A stretch of DNA of 64,000 bases, taken from Salvator merianae (lineage: Eukaryota; Chordata; Lepidosauria; Squamata; Teiidae). Below are positions 45,261-56,285 of this stretch, one piece after another. A program made the translations under genes and the position numbers. Each line of letters begins with the position of its first letter. The stretch's first letter is position 1. Location of the stretch: contig QVOM02000126.1 of assembly GCA_003586115.2 (NCBI GenBank), forward strand, positions 57,704,943 to 57,768,942, read 5' to 3'. Under the pieces are notes generated by a model that was given only the letters and a program-made list of their open reading frames with translations, was not told the origin of the DNA and ran no database searches.

Positions 45261-45827
45261 GAGCAGAAGTCCCCTGGCTTTGATGTTTGCACTGCCATGG
45301 GTAGGTGGGGGAACTTGTGAACAGCACACTTCCTACCTCAGCAACAAGAGCAAGTGTTCCAGCCCTTCTACTGAAAAACGTGACCAAGTATGATGAGAAG
45401 TCTGTCAACATGCCTCCACTTCTGAAAACATACAGGTTTTATCCGTAACATTTTCTATGGAATGATAAAAAATATAAGTCTCCCTAGTTTTCTGATCCAG
45501 GATCAGACCTAACATAACATCTGTTATATTATGCTTTTTGAGTACGCTCATGGTGCCATTTTGGCTCCATGTGGATCCTGCCTCTGTTAAGCACTTTCAC
45601 TGCCTCCAGATGGTGAAGGGCTAACATCACTTCTTAATGGAATGCTAGCATTGCCCCTCAGTGTGGCTCACCAGACACATGCAGAGTTCTTCTATCATGT
45701 TTTCAACCTACTGGCATTTGGCAAGGCTCCTGAAACATTGGAACAACAGCAGCCTCTGAGCAATTGCCACACACCTGCCCTCATTTTATTTTGCAAGCTT
45801 GCTTAGCTCCCAGAGGTTGCGATTAGA
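45261..45827. other. No feature recognised
   Basis: Anonymous sequence. Confidence 0.45.
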
Positions 45828-46000
45828 CATGTGAATGGACTGAAATTCAGTGGTTTGGTTTGAATTGAATTAACCACTCTCAGTTTGGGTTCACTTTGAA
45901 TCATTTTTTTTTTTTTTTAATTAAAAGGTGGCTCTGTTCACATGTGAACCATTTGAACCATCCAGTTTGCTGTGAACCAGCTGAATCAATTTGCCTGTTG
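45828..46000. mobile_element. GAACC/TTGAA-rich short element, possibly family V or W
   Basis: 'GATTAGACATGTGAATGGACTG' and alternating TTTGAATTGAATTAACC and GTGAACC words resemble the GAAC-rich elements. A T run lies at 45,905-45,919. No terminal duplication is visible. Confidence 0.4.
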
Positions 46001-46451
46001 ATCCAGTATCACAGGATTTTGTCCAGTAAGTTAAAAAAAAATGCTTGAAAAGTGAAAATAGTGCACAATCTCCTGCACTATTTTTACTTTGACTTAAATG
46101 ACTGAGAGACTGCCAGAGCCTAGCACTGGGGCTGTCTGGCAGTGTGGCCGTAATGCTGGCAACCTCCTTGCATTTTTCCAATGTGTGGCAGCAACCTTTG
46201 AGTTCTATCACAGGCTGAAATCAGCTGGCATTTAGTTCTCACTGAGAATCACTAGTGCCTATAAGCTTTACAACGTTTGTTTTTTCAGGGGAGAGGGAAC
46301 AGTTTTTCTGTGAATTTTCGTTGATGTTTATGAGGGTTTTGCTTTTGTTTTGGTACACAAACTGGAGCTTATCCAGATCAGTTTATATTTCTCTCTTAAG
46401 AGTAGGCTATAGCTGTCCAAGCAACTCTACCTAGAGAACTGGCAAACTCTT
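46001..46451. other. No feature recognised
   Basis: Anonymous sequence; short A run at 46,033-46,041. Confidence 0.5.
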
Positions 46452-46530
46452 GGGGCTGGGAAACTCTATTCCTACAAATGTTGTTGGACTCCAGCTACAA
46501 TTGCCCTTGACTGTTGGCCATGGTGCTTGC
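46452..46530. mobile_element. Family U element, one arm
   Basis: 'GGGAAACTCTATTCCTACAAATGTTGTTGGACTCCAGCTACAATTGCCC' followed by 'TTGGCCATGGTGC' matches one arm plus centre of the element. Confidence 0.45.
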
Positions 46531-46789
46531 CACTCACAGGGACATGGAAACTAGCAGCACCTCTAGGCAGGAGCGGCCTGCACATGAGGACCACAAGGAG
46601 CGATGGAAGCATGAGGCTGTTCTACAGAGCAAAATACAATTCAGGGAGACCAAAGTGAGGTTTCCAATCAGACCCTTGCCTTTCCTGCAGCACACTGTGT
46701 TTCTGGTAAGTGAAGTGTTGCTGGCTGGAAAGATGTTGTTCCATATTACTAGCAATATCACAATAGGAGATATTCATGCTGTATATCTG

Positions 46790-46885
46790 TCCCTTTCTGC
46801 ACTGGCCCTTATTATGAATTATATCTTGGAACAGGGACTGCCAGACAAATGCTGGTGGAGACTATGGCAGGCCCTATGTGGGTTA
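46790..46885 (+). mobile_element. Family S DNA transposon, right end missing
   Basis: It begins TCCCTTTCTGCACTGGCCCTTATTATGAATTATATC and continues with 'AACAGGGACTGCC' and 'GACTATGGCAGGCCC', in the same order as the other family S copies. Confidence 0.6.
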
Positions 46886-46939
46886 ACGAAGTAACCTACA
46901 TTTCATCATATATAGTTTGGATTCACTGCCGTATGTCTT

Positions 46940-47305
46940 CTCCCTTATCAACCTGCCCATGCCTTAAGATATGAAAGGGAGGCCCTCCTGGTTGTACCAC
47001 CACCTTCAGTAGTTAAAGAGATGGAGAGTCAGGATAGGACCTTCTTAGTGATAGCCCCCAAACTATGGAAAACTGTCCCTCTTGAGGTGCATCAGGCACC
47101 GTCACTTCATGGGTTCAGGAAATCTGTGAAGACATACCTATTTACCCTGGCCTGTCTGAGGAAATAGCTTCCCTACCTCACTTTCAAGCACTGTTGTTGT
47201 TTTAAGTGTATTCATTTTATATTTTGTTTTTATTTCTTTAACCCACCTTGAGACTTTTGGGTACAAGGCAGGATAAAAATGCAAATAAATGAGTAAATGA
47301 ATAGA
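46940..47305 (+). pseudogene. L2/CR1-group LINE, end of the polyprotein and 3' tail
   Basis: A plus-strand frame, interrupted by stops, reads FLVIAPKLWKTVPLEVHQ, then APSLHGFRKSVKTYLFTL. This is the C-terminal block found at the end of L2/CR1-group polyproteins. A T-rich 3' region follows with 'ACCCACCTTGAGACTTTTGGGTAC', 'AAGGCAGGATAAAAATGC' and an AAATAAATGAG tail. It is strongly 5'-truncated. Confidence 0.75.
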
Positions 47306-47353
47306 CATACAATAATTACATAGGTGACTGTGACCTACAAGCATTGTTGTTAG

Positions 47354-47815
47354 AATCCGTTCGTAATTTCCACCATGGAATGTTTGTCAGTGAACATTCC
47401 ATGGTGGAATTGACCATGCAGTTCAGACATCATCCATACAGAGTGGCTGTAGTCATGACCAACAGCAGGATACCAGCATTCATACCACAAAAGCTGGTAT
47501 CCTGGCTCAACCAGAACCATGACAGCAGCCTGGAAACATCTGGCTGCTGCCATGGCAACTGGCACCAGTGCATAGCACGCAGGTGTACACAGGCACAATC
47601 ACGCAGGTGCAGCCACTGCCTGCAGTGCGGCCATGCATTCCAAGTGTGAATGCACTTTACCAGGAGCTGACTATCAGCTTCCAGTAATGCTGTGGAGCAC
47701 TAATTAGTGCTCCACAGCTAGTTGCAATCAGGAGCAGTGTTATGCTGCATCTGGTCATGAAGTCCTCTGCAAAGTGCAGAAGCTTGTGCAAAGTGTGAAC
47801 AGGCCCTTAGTGTCT
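47354..47815 (+). mobile_element. Family Q DNA transposon with two palindromes
   Basis: The left end is degraded (AATCCGTTCGTAATTTCC) and the right end is GTGTGAACAGGCC. The flanks GTTAG and CTTAG match at 4/5. It holds an inverted repeat near the left end (47,368-47,382 with 47,395-47,409, 15 perfect pairs) and a perfect 30-nt palindrome in the centre (47,689-47,718). Non-coding. Confidence 0.75.
47689..47718. repeat. Perfect 30-nt palindrome
   Basis: GCTGTGGAGCACTAA is followed directly by its exact reverse complement. It occupies the position of the central hairpin of family Q. Confidence 0.95.
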
Positions 47816-48906
47816 AGCCATATAATGCCCACTTATCAAGCTTCCATTTTGGCAACAAAGCTTAGGTAACTGAGTGGGGATTGTGCCCTTTAGAGATATC
47901 AACAATGAGTCCAGTAAACTTCTAGCAAACACTTCAGTCATCTTCCAATAAAATGAAACACTTTAATACCAAACCCTGGATAGACTGCAAAACTACATCC
48001 CCCCCCTGCCCCAGGACACTGCCATTCTGTTCACTCATGTTCCTGTTCTTGGGCTTCCTAGCTAATCTCCAGATTTCTTTTCTAGCAGACAAGGGCACAC
48101 AAATACTGTTTCTCTATTGATTTTAAAATTTTATAAGTTACCAAATGTTCTTTTCTTTATCTTCAGGGGTGGAAGGGAAATAGAGGGCAGATCAAGGCCA
48201 GTTTATCGAAAACTAAAATATTTGAAAAACACCAAAAAACTTGGGATGGAGAGAAAAATATGAGTTGTTATACACGGAACCTTTTCTAGCATGCAGGAAC
48301 TGTATGAGCTATGAGGAGAGGGAATATACAGAAAATGACAACAAGGCCTGATTTGATTACACAACATGCCTATTTTTATATATACTGTATATATGTATAT
48401 ATTAAAAAAAGAACTTCAACTTATCTATGTTTTCAGTTCCTGTCTCTGTCTTTCTCCCTGCATCCAGCCTGCCACATTTCCTTGTCTTCCCTGGCACACA
48501 TTAACAGCAGTGGGAATATGGCATCTCTAAAGTTATCAATTAAAGAGCTACTATGCCTGCTCTGGTAAGTTATCAGGAAATGGCTGGTGAAGTTTTTATT
48601 GCTTTCTGTCTTTGCTGGGATGTTTCAAAGTCTATAAAAAATGACTGTAAATGTCCCTCTTTACAAATCTCTCTGGAAGCTCAGAAAAAGATTAGGATCT
48701 ACTTGCATTCCTCTTCAGTATCCCACACTCAGATAGCGCATAACTGCCTCACAAACAGTACTAAGGTTGCACAAGCAAAAATGTACCTTTGACCACCCAC
48801 ATCATTCCTCTTGAGTATTCTGAAGGTTTTGCAGTTTTTTGACTTCTAATACAGCCATGTAAAATCAGCAGTTAGTCTAGCTTTGAACAGTAGCCCTGTG
48901 TTTTTA
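47816..48906. other. No gene or repeat recognised
   Basis: Anonymous AT-rich sequence. Confidence 0.5.
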
Positions 48907-49650
48907 GGGCTGTTTCTGCACTCCCCCACCCCCTATCCCAGGACAAGACTGGACAGCAGCAAGGCACCAAAAGCTGGGAATTTTCATTCCTGGCCATTGG
49001 AATTCCCAGACTGGTCATTTTGGGGCCAGGCCCATTTCTGGCAGCACTTTCTAAAGCACTCCTTAGTATATCAGACCAAGAGGGTGTGCTCTCTGCATGC
49101 CTCTGTAGTCTGGTGTACCGGCCCTAGGCTGGTTGTAGACCTCAGTGTCAAGGGGTCTATTTGCACTTTAAGCTAGTGAGCAAGAGGGATGCTTACTAGC
49201 CAAGTGTGTCCAAACTGTGTGTGGCTCATGTGGTCAGGAGCAGACTCCAGTTGCACCCAATTGTGGTTAGCTGTAAGGCAATAAATTGTGGTCTACAACT
49301 TGACCGGGTGTGGATGCATGGCCACATGGCATACCATGGCTGTGCCTATGTGATCATGCAATTGCACTTATGTGTGCTTGCATGATTCACAGCACTGCTG
49401 GTCACCATGGCAGTGGCAGGATGCTTCCTGGCCGCTGCCATAGTGAAGACCAGGATGGTGTGGATGGTGTCCACACCATTGGGTCAATTCCACTTTGGAA
49501 CAGGATAGTTATCCTGTTCTAAGTTGGAAAGTACTAAAACTCCCAAGGTCTACATTTTGAGCACCCTAGCCCAGTCCACTCTTCACCCAATGCAGATGAT
49601 GTATGATTGGGGAGCCAAGGCCTGCCATAGTCCACACATGTATGTAGATG
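48907..49650 (+). mobile_element. Family R DNA transposon hosting a nested family Q element
   Basis: The left end is GGGCTGTTTCTGCACTCC. The left arm carries 'GGGAATTTTCATTCCTGGCC', as in other copies. A family Q element sits at 49,154-49,543. After it the sequence 'TCTACATTTTGAGCACCCTAGCCCAGTCC' continues as in the 59.5 kb copy. The right end is not recognisable. Confidence 0.65.
49154..49543 (-). mobile_element. Family Q DNA transposon, exact 5-bp duplication
   Basis: CAAGG flanks the element exactly at 49,149-49,153 and 49,544-49,548. The ends are GGTCTATTTGCACTTTAAGC and GTTGGAAAGTACTAAAACTCC. The interior is the shortest of the family Q copies and keeps only one half of the hairpin (AATTGTGGTCTACA near 49,285). 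Confidence 0.8.
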
Positions 49651-49851
49651 ACCGGTTTTTGTTCCAGAACAACATTAAAATGTACTATGTTCAGCAAAAT
49701 ATAAGCTTCCTTATCTGAAAAAGTCCCTTTTAGATTACTGATCTTTAATATGCCCTAAAAGCAGACAGCCTTGAAAGGTTCCTTCTATGCAGCCCCTCCT
49801 CCCCACAAAACAAATGCATAAAGGGAGCATACACTTTGCTTTGAAGGACTT

Positions 49852-50094
49852 CATGCATTCACATGGAGTTAAAAAAAAACAAAAAGCTCTGAGGCAGCTC
49901 AGATACAGTTTAGAGATGGTTTGCAGGTGAGATTGTTCACTTGGCAGTCTGCCCCTCTGCCTCTCGTGAACATTTTAGGAGAGAAAAGGTGAATATGAAA
50001 TGGAATGAGTACATAAGGGTCACACTTTACCCTCTCTAAGGTGCTTTTGAATGGGTCATTTTTTTAGCCACATATAAACACAGCTTCAGCAGCT
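49852..50094. mobile_element. Family T palindrome-ended element
   Basis: The left half carries 'ATGCATTCACATGGAG' and 'GCTCAGATACAGTTTAGAGATGG', and the right half 'CCTCTCTAAGGTGCTTTTGAATGGG' and 'CACATATAAACACAGC'. It is longer in the centre than the 16.6 kb copy, like the one at 53.2 kb. Confidence 0.55.
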
Positions 50095-50136
50095 GTTCCA
50101 TTTCCTAAAGCAGTTTCTGAGCAATGAGAAGCTCTG

Positions 50137-51133
50137 GGCTTGTTTGCACTTTACCCTTAGTGAGTGATCGGATGCTCACCAGGTAAGTGCATATGCACTG
50201 TGCCACCTCCGAAGCATCCGGGAACAGTTACATCCACTCCCAAGTGCTAGTGGCTGTGGACAATGAAACCTTCTTCAGGGTGCAAACACTGTGAGTCGGC
50301 GGTGCAGTGCGACTGCAGCTGGACAGTCATGTACTGTGTCCCCGATCAGCATGGCAGTGGCCTGACTTTGCCGTGGTCACTATCATGGCAGTCAGCCCAG
50401 CAATCTGCATTGCGAGTGCTGGAGGCCCACTAAAGGGCTGTTCCAGCCCTTGCAGTCAGATGGGCAGCGCACTACAGGGTCTTGTACAGCCTAGAACAGT
50501 ATAAGTAAGCCATTCTAGGCTATCAAGTGTGAAGAGGTTGGGCCTGTTCGCACTTACCACCGTAGAATGGTCTCATTAGTAGGCTTCAGACCAGAGAGGT
50601 TGGAGTCTGCTGAGTGCCGTACACACTTACAGCCAGAGAAACGGACTTCAAGCTGATCAGCAGAGGCAGTGGTGCAGATGGGAATCCCCTAATCAGGAAA
50701 TGAGGTCACGAACCATAGAGGCACAGATGCGTAGATAGGTCTAGCAATCTGAACCATAAAGTACTGCTTCGAAGCTAGAGGGGCTCCTTTCAGAGCTGGC
50801 TTCGCAATGGCAGCCAGGCTGCGAAGCCCAAAGGGCAAACCCAGTTACGAAGCAGCAGACCGGGTTACGAAGCAGTGGACCACACCTGCGCAGCTGTGCC
50901 AGCCCCTCCCTGCCGCCATTTCAAACCAGGAAGGGAGTGCGAAAGGACCTTCCCTGATCTTCACTGGATCATGCAAGTCAGAATGAAGACAGGTAATTAC
51001 TTGTCTTGCTTTACCCAGCATCGGGTTCTGATCGGGAGAGGCGTGGTTCAGATCAGGGGAGGCGCGCGCCCGCCACAGTGCGAAGCCTCCGTCCCAGCAA
51101 ACGGACTATGTGGGTAGTGCGAACAGGCCTGTT
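50137..51133 (-). mobile_element. Family Q DNA transposon, right border split by a family P element
   Basis: The left end is GGCTTGTTTGCACTTTACCC with CTCTG before it (50,132-50,136). The interior runs to 'CATTCTAGGCTATCAAGTGTGAAGAGGTT'. A family P element then intervenes (50,541-51,129). Immediately after it, following TGTT, CTCTG recurs (51,134-51,138), giving the family Q copy an exact 5-bp duplication once the inner element is removed. Confidence 0.7.
50541..51129 (+). mobile_element. Family P DNA transposon, close relative of the 30.1 kb copy
   Basis: The ends are GGCCTGTTCGCACTTACC and GTAGTGCGAACAGGCC, nearly perfect inverted repeats. It follows the 30.1 kb copy almost base for base and has about 10 extra bases near 50,950 (a repeated 'CCTGATCTTCACTGGATC'-like segment). 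The flanks GGTTG and TGTTC are each one change from GGTTC. CpG-containing words such as 'GGAGGCGCGCGCCCGCC' persist, which suggests a fairly young copy. Confidence 0.85.
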
Positions 51134-51138
51134 CTCTG

Positions 51139-51811
51139 TTACTAATCATCTCAGGGAAGCTCAACTTCTCTTGTGATATATATTTATTTTTAATGGAGTA
51201 GGGTATATCCCTTAGCCACCTAGAACATTTTAAAGGGAAGAGAAATGTTAGCAGTGCAGGGTCCTTTAAGTGGCAACTGCCCAGAGGTCCACTAATAGAT
51301 GGTTCCACTACTTTTGTTTCCTAGCATTAGCGTGAGCAGATTCTGAAGCAGATCCTGAATTAGGAAAAGCCTGAATCGCCTTATATTATGGGAAACACAT
51401 TTATTTATACAGTTCCAGAGTTGCTGATACATTCACATTTTGCTGCACATTATTGGCCTCATAGGAATAGTGTGCAAGTGTTAAAAATAGTTTGACACTG
51501 TCCTTGCTATTTGTGCACATTCTAAGAGCTTTTTGCCAGCTCATCATTTCCTAGAAAAGTATAACTGGACATTTTGCTCAAGTTGCACTATATAATACAG
51601 TTTTCTATAGCACAGGATTTTGTTTTGGCTTGTTTTGGTTTTTTGCATAGTTCTTAAAATGCAATCACACTTTAATGAAGATCCCAGGAGATTTCAGTAA
51701 TGAGAATTGATGTTCGACAATGGTAGACTTGGTCACTCTTTTCCAGCATTACTAACATGGTAATGAGTGGGCTGTTTTTCTGCAACATGTTCAATTTATT
51801 GGTAATCTAAG
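51139..51811. other. No gene or repeat recognised
   Basis: Anonymous AT-rich sequence. Confidence 0.5.
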
Positions 51812-52263
51812 GGCCTTTCCACACTTACCGGTGGACCAGAAAACAGTCAACTTCTGGGCCTCTTTCATCCACACCGTAGAGCAGACCAGAGAGGTCCACT
51901 GCCTCCTAATATGTTCCATCTGCACAGGATGGACCCTAGACTGGACCAGAGTGCCTAAAATGGTCACCTGGTCCATACATGGGGGTGGTATATTGAACCA
52001 CAGAAGCATGTGGATGGAATGCTTCCATGGTCTGGCATATCATGGGAGACACATTTTGACAATGTCACAAGGTGTGCCGCTAAAATGGGTCCCCCAGGAA
52101 CTTCAAAAGCCAAGAACTTTCATTCCTGGCATTAGGAGCATTCAGAGGCACCCTGCACTGTCTCCAAAGCTGTTCCAGACCATGCCTTGCTGTGGTCTAA
52201 ACCAGCAGATCTCACTGGTCCAGACCACTGGTTTGGATCACAGCCTTTTAGTGCAGAAATGCC
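51812..52263 (+). mobile_element. Family R DNA transposon, both ends present
   Basis: The ends are GGCCTTTCCACACTTACCGG and TTTTAGTGCAGAAATGCC. CTAAG and CTTTG flank it (3/5, not convincing). The interior has 'GGTGGACCAGAAAACAG', 'CATCATGGGAGAC' type phrases and 'GGTCCAGACCACTGGTTTGGATC' near the right end. Confidence 0.75.
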
Positions 52264-52369
52264 CTTTGAGATTTTGGGGACCTTAATTTTTACTTGGCAG
52301 TTACGAATACTAATAATCTGGCATTTCAAGGTCTTTATTTTGTTACCATTAAAAGAAATACAATTTGAG

Positions 52370-52375
52370 ATAGAC

Positions 52376-52408
<33 letters not shown>

Positions 52409-52420
52409 TAGATATATAGA
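52370..52420. repeat. (GATA)n microsatellite
   Basis: About ten GATA units plus a degraded tail. Confidence 0.95.
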
Positions 52421-53179
52421 TATATAAAATTACATTTTATTGTGGATTTGTGTTTTTGATCTTTTCAATGCATTTGTACGATAATCTTCTGCACGAAATT
52501 TATACATTGATTTATTTATGATTAACATTAACATTAATTCTCATCAAAACAAAAATATATGTTTTCAGTCTAAAAATACTTGCAGAACTAAAAAAAATGG
52601 TGATAAGATATAAACAGTGTGTGGGTTGGAGACAAATTGAAACCATCTGTAGTAATGGAAGACTTCCATTCGGAATACTTTTGATCCAGTGGTGTGGAAT
52701 ACCACAGGTAGCTTTTTGCTCATTTTACTATCTCTGCAGCCCTCCCCACTGTTGTGATGAATCCTTCAGTAGTATGGAGTGGATTTTTGGAGGGTGTACA
52801 TGAATGGAAGAACTGACCACAGTCATCGCCCCTTCTGCTAATAGGATTATCTCCTGAATGCAATTCCTTTCAGGAGAAAAGTCTGTATGCAAGCCAATGG
52901 GCCAGAGGCCCAGCATTACAACTATTTGGATCTTCAGATGACATAAGCAAAATTCCACTCATATTTAGGACACTCTGATATGTATATTTTCACTGGAGCC
53001 CCTTCTTCCTGCAGTCTCTTGGGCCCTCTCAGTGTTGAGAGACCTTTCAAAACAGTATTGAAGTGAGGAATGCAACAGAAAGGGGTGATGGCTGATTTCC
53101 TTGTATTTTTTTCCTGCTCCCAGGTGCCTCTGCTAGTTGAAATGCCATTTTGCAAACTACTTGCTTTCATGAGATCTTA
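52421..53179. other. No gene or repeat recognised
   Basis: Anonymous AT-rich sequence. Confidence 0.5.
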
Positions 53180-53401
53180 GTCTGCATTCATGTGCAGCAA
53201 AAATAAGCACCTCTGAGGAGGCTTAGAGATGCTTCATAGGTAGAATCATTCACATGCCAATCCATCCAACCCTCCTCTCCTGATCAGACAGAAAAGGTGG
53301 AATAGAAATGGGATGAAAATACAAATGCCACTATCATCTCAAAGGTACTTTGGAGATTGATTATTGATTGATTGATTTACTTTGCTGTGTGTAAATGCAT
53401 C
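53180..53401. mobile_element. Family T palindrome-ended element
   Basis: The left half is 'GTCTGCATTCATGTGCAGC' with 'AGGCTTAGAGATGC'. The right half is 'TCTCAAAGGTACTTTGGAG' and 'GCTGTGTGTAAATGCATCC'. A (GATT)n stretch near 53,356-53,378 lies in the right half. Confidence 0.55.
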
Positions 53402-53406
53402 CTTAG

Positions 53407-53573
53407 GCCCCTTCTGCACTGGACCTTATTCCAGATTGTATCCCAGAATGGGGGTCTGCTATTGCAGAATACAGCAGATGCCACCTGGGGCCTGCCATAG
53501 CCTGCACTAGCATGTGAATGCTAAACCCCTATTACGGAATATAATCCAGAATATAATCCAGTGCAAAAAGGGT
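53407..53573 (+). mobile_element. Family S DNA transposon, exact 5-bp duplication
   Basis: The ends are GCCCCTTCTGCACTGG and CAGTGCAAAAAGGGT. CTTAG flanks it exactly (53,402-53,406 and 53,574-53,578). The interior contains 'ACCTTATTCCAGATTGTATCCCAGAATGG' and its partial reverse complement near the right end. It is the most complete family S copy in the window. Confidence 0.8.
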
Positions 53574-53578
53574 CTTAG

Positions 53579-54067
53579 GGCCTTTCCATATTGTCATTAG
53601 TGGGTTTGCAACAGCCAGGCATGCTGTTTTCAACCACAGAAAGGCAAGGTCCAGACCAGATCAGACCATCCCAAGGTCTCGAAGCACATGAGGACTTTGA
53701 GGCTGGATTCCAATGCCTCCAAGGAATAGGAACAAAAATTCCTAGCCTTGGAGCTTCATTTCAACAGTGCATTATGGTGCGCCACTGAAATGCATCTTTC
53801 AGTAGTCCAGTACACAGGAAGTGCGCCTTCTACTTGCCTCCCATGTTCTGGATCAGACCCCTGGTATACTGGTAGACAAATTGAATGGTGTCTACTGATA
53901 GCACCAAACAGGGCATCCCTAATTTGGATCACTCTCCATCTAATGCAGATGAAATGTTCCAGCAGGGATGTGGCCTACAAGATCCATATTAACATGCAGA
54001 TTCATGAGACCCAGAAGCTTACTACATGGACCCTTGTTCCTGGTTAAAGGTAATTGCAGAAAGTGCC
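53579..54067 (+). mobile_element. Family R DNA transposon
   Basis: The ends are GGCCTTTCCATATTGTC and GGTAATTGCAGAAAGTGCC. Its left neighbour is the CTTAG that also ends the family S element. The interior carries 'GGGTTTGCAACAGCCAGGCATGC' and 'GTTCTGGATCAGACCCCTGG'. No clean duplication on the right. Confidence 0.7.
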
Positions 54068-54687
54068 TTGGATGCTATTTTCCCAAGCTGAGCAAGGATT
54101 GTCTACTTACAGAAGCAGGCTTCATTGTTCACATCCCCCTTTGTGTCAAATGTGTAAACAAGAACTTTAATCTTGCATCAAGCTGTTTTTTGTCCACTGA
54201 GCTAATCCTTGGTTTTTATAGTTTTCGAGTTATAGGCACACCAAACCCCTTTCCAAGTTTTGTTAATAATATGGGAAACATGTTTTGCATCGTAAAAAGC
54301 TGCTGATGCATTAACATTTCTCAGCATATTAACCACATTGGAATAGAAGCATTACAAATAACATGACACTTCTCCTGACTTCTTTCTTGCTCATTATCTA
54401 CCCTAACTACTGCCAGCCAAGCAGTCAGTAAACAATATGAGTCCCTTCTTGGGAAAACAAATTACTGAATAAAGTGCCTTGTTTAATGACATCATCTCCC
54501 ATTCATGGCTGCTAAATCTTCAGAAAATGTATACTTGTGAATGCACACCATGGGAGGTGCCAGATTTCACACCTACATATTCATGGCTGCCTGGAATGCC
54601 ATCTACTTGAGGACATCCAGGTCTTTCAAAATAAGCTTTGATCAGTCCTAGCATTCAGGAAAGTGTGGGTGAGAATCCCAGTAACAT
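54068..54687. other. No gene or repeat recognised
   Basis: Anonymous AT-rich sequence. Confidence 0.5.
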
Positions 54688-54788
54688 TTCTTCTCCTTCT
54701 CCTTCTCCTTCTCCTTCTCCTCCTCCTTCTCCTCCTCCTCCTCCTCCTCCTCCTCCTCCTCCTCGCCCTCGCCCTCGCCCTCGTCCTT
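54688..54788. repeat. Compound (CTTCTC)n/(CCT)n/(CCCTCG)n repeat
   Basis: A purely pyrimidine tract changes from CTTCTC units to CCT units and ends in CCCTCG units. A 62-codon open frame across it (Ser-Pro, Pro and Arg-Pro runs) is an artefact of the repeat. Confidence 0.95.
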
Positions 54789-56285
54789 CAATAATTGGTA
54801 TGTTTTATCAAAGATTACCTATTTGACTATTTATACTATTCATGCCATCAGGTGAATACAAAAGTGAGGTGAACATTTTTTGCTGTGTATGCATGTGTTC
54901 TGGGATAAGTGTTAACATCACACTAATGCCATTTGGACAGGATCATTCCAGTTAGTGAATCCAAAGCTTTTAACAGAACAGACCAAGGCTCCTATATTGC
55001 CTGTTATGCTGTAAAGTGGAACATTCCCCTGGCATGCAAATGTGATTATAGGTTTTCTTCTAACTGCAGCTGATTTTGGTGGATGGATTAGTATTAATTA
55101 ATAAGACAACTTGGGAAGGATTTACATATAAATTGAAAGTTTTGCATTTGTAGAAGCAATTTTAGCTACCCCTATTTTTTGCTAGTCAAAGAAGAAGGAG
55201 AAGGAGAAGAAAAGCTCTGGGGAATAACCAGAAGGCTTTAGACAGCTTGAAAGAAGACAACTCCAGATGTATGCCCAATGCTCAGTTCTGTTTTCTCTCC
55301 AGTTCAGGTCACAGTCACACAAAGTTCTCATTGGAACCAGGCCTAAGCTACCAAGCCTCAGATCCTTGTCCAACCTCCCTAAAAATACAGATGTTTGAAA
55401 CAGTGAATTTTATTTAAGTTTTCTTTGTGTGCTGCATGAAATGAATTGTGGTGACGCCTATGTAGTGTCCCACTGCAGCTGAACTGGCCAAGCTACAGGC
55501 AAGCAGTGGTACAGGTTTAAACTATTCTTCTTTTAGTGAAATCTTGTGAACCAAATCCTGTTGTCAAGAGTTTTAATATCCAGCTATTGTTAAATTTAAG
55601 TGGAACAGGGTTTCTTTCCTTTCAAACAGTAAATAATCTGTCTTGGCTGGCACACACACACACATACACATACACACACACAACTAGAAACCTTAGAAGC
55701 CAGGGTTCTAAAATATGTGATTCCTTCTAAACACATGGAAAGAAACCTCCCACTTAACATCTCCTCTCCACACCCTCCAACTTATGCAGGGCAAAGGAAA
55801 TACCAGTGCTGACTAAGCTAACTGTGGAATTCCTGCTCCTGTGTTCATTTAAACAGCGCTACATCCACACTGGGACCCAAGAACCTAGGCCCTGGGCATC
55901 CATATGTTATGTCCTTTCATGCTATCTCAACCCCCCACTGAAGCACTTTACTATTAATCCTGGTTAAAGTACTCTGACATTGCTTCAGCAGGGAGCAGTT
56001 CCCTCCTCTCTGGCCTCCCCATGTGAAGATATGGAAAGTGGTGAGATGGTGAATTTAGGGCTGCAGGCCACACTGGGACTTGCAGTGACAAATTGAAAAT
56101 TGCCAAATTTTGGTGGCCTTTCCAGTCCATCGTTGTAAATCCTGGCTTCCACAGTTGTAACGTTCTAGGGACTGCTACAAGCCCACTACTTTAGTCACCC
56201 TCATGGCCGTGTCCCATGTCCTACTCTGTTTTCCAGCTTTTCAAGGGTCCATGTGGATGAAACCCAGATGAACTATATAGCCAGT
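54789..56285. other. No gene recognised; contains a (CA)n run
   Basis: Anonymous sequence with a (CA)n run interrupted by TA at about 55,651-55,682 and a GAAGGAGAAG run near 55,190-55,210. Confidence 0.45.

Noticed and set aside
54638..54826. Proline/arginine-rich small protein.
   Set aside because: It is a translation of a CCT/CCCTCG microsatellite.
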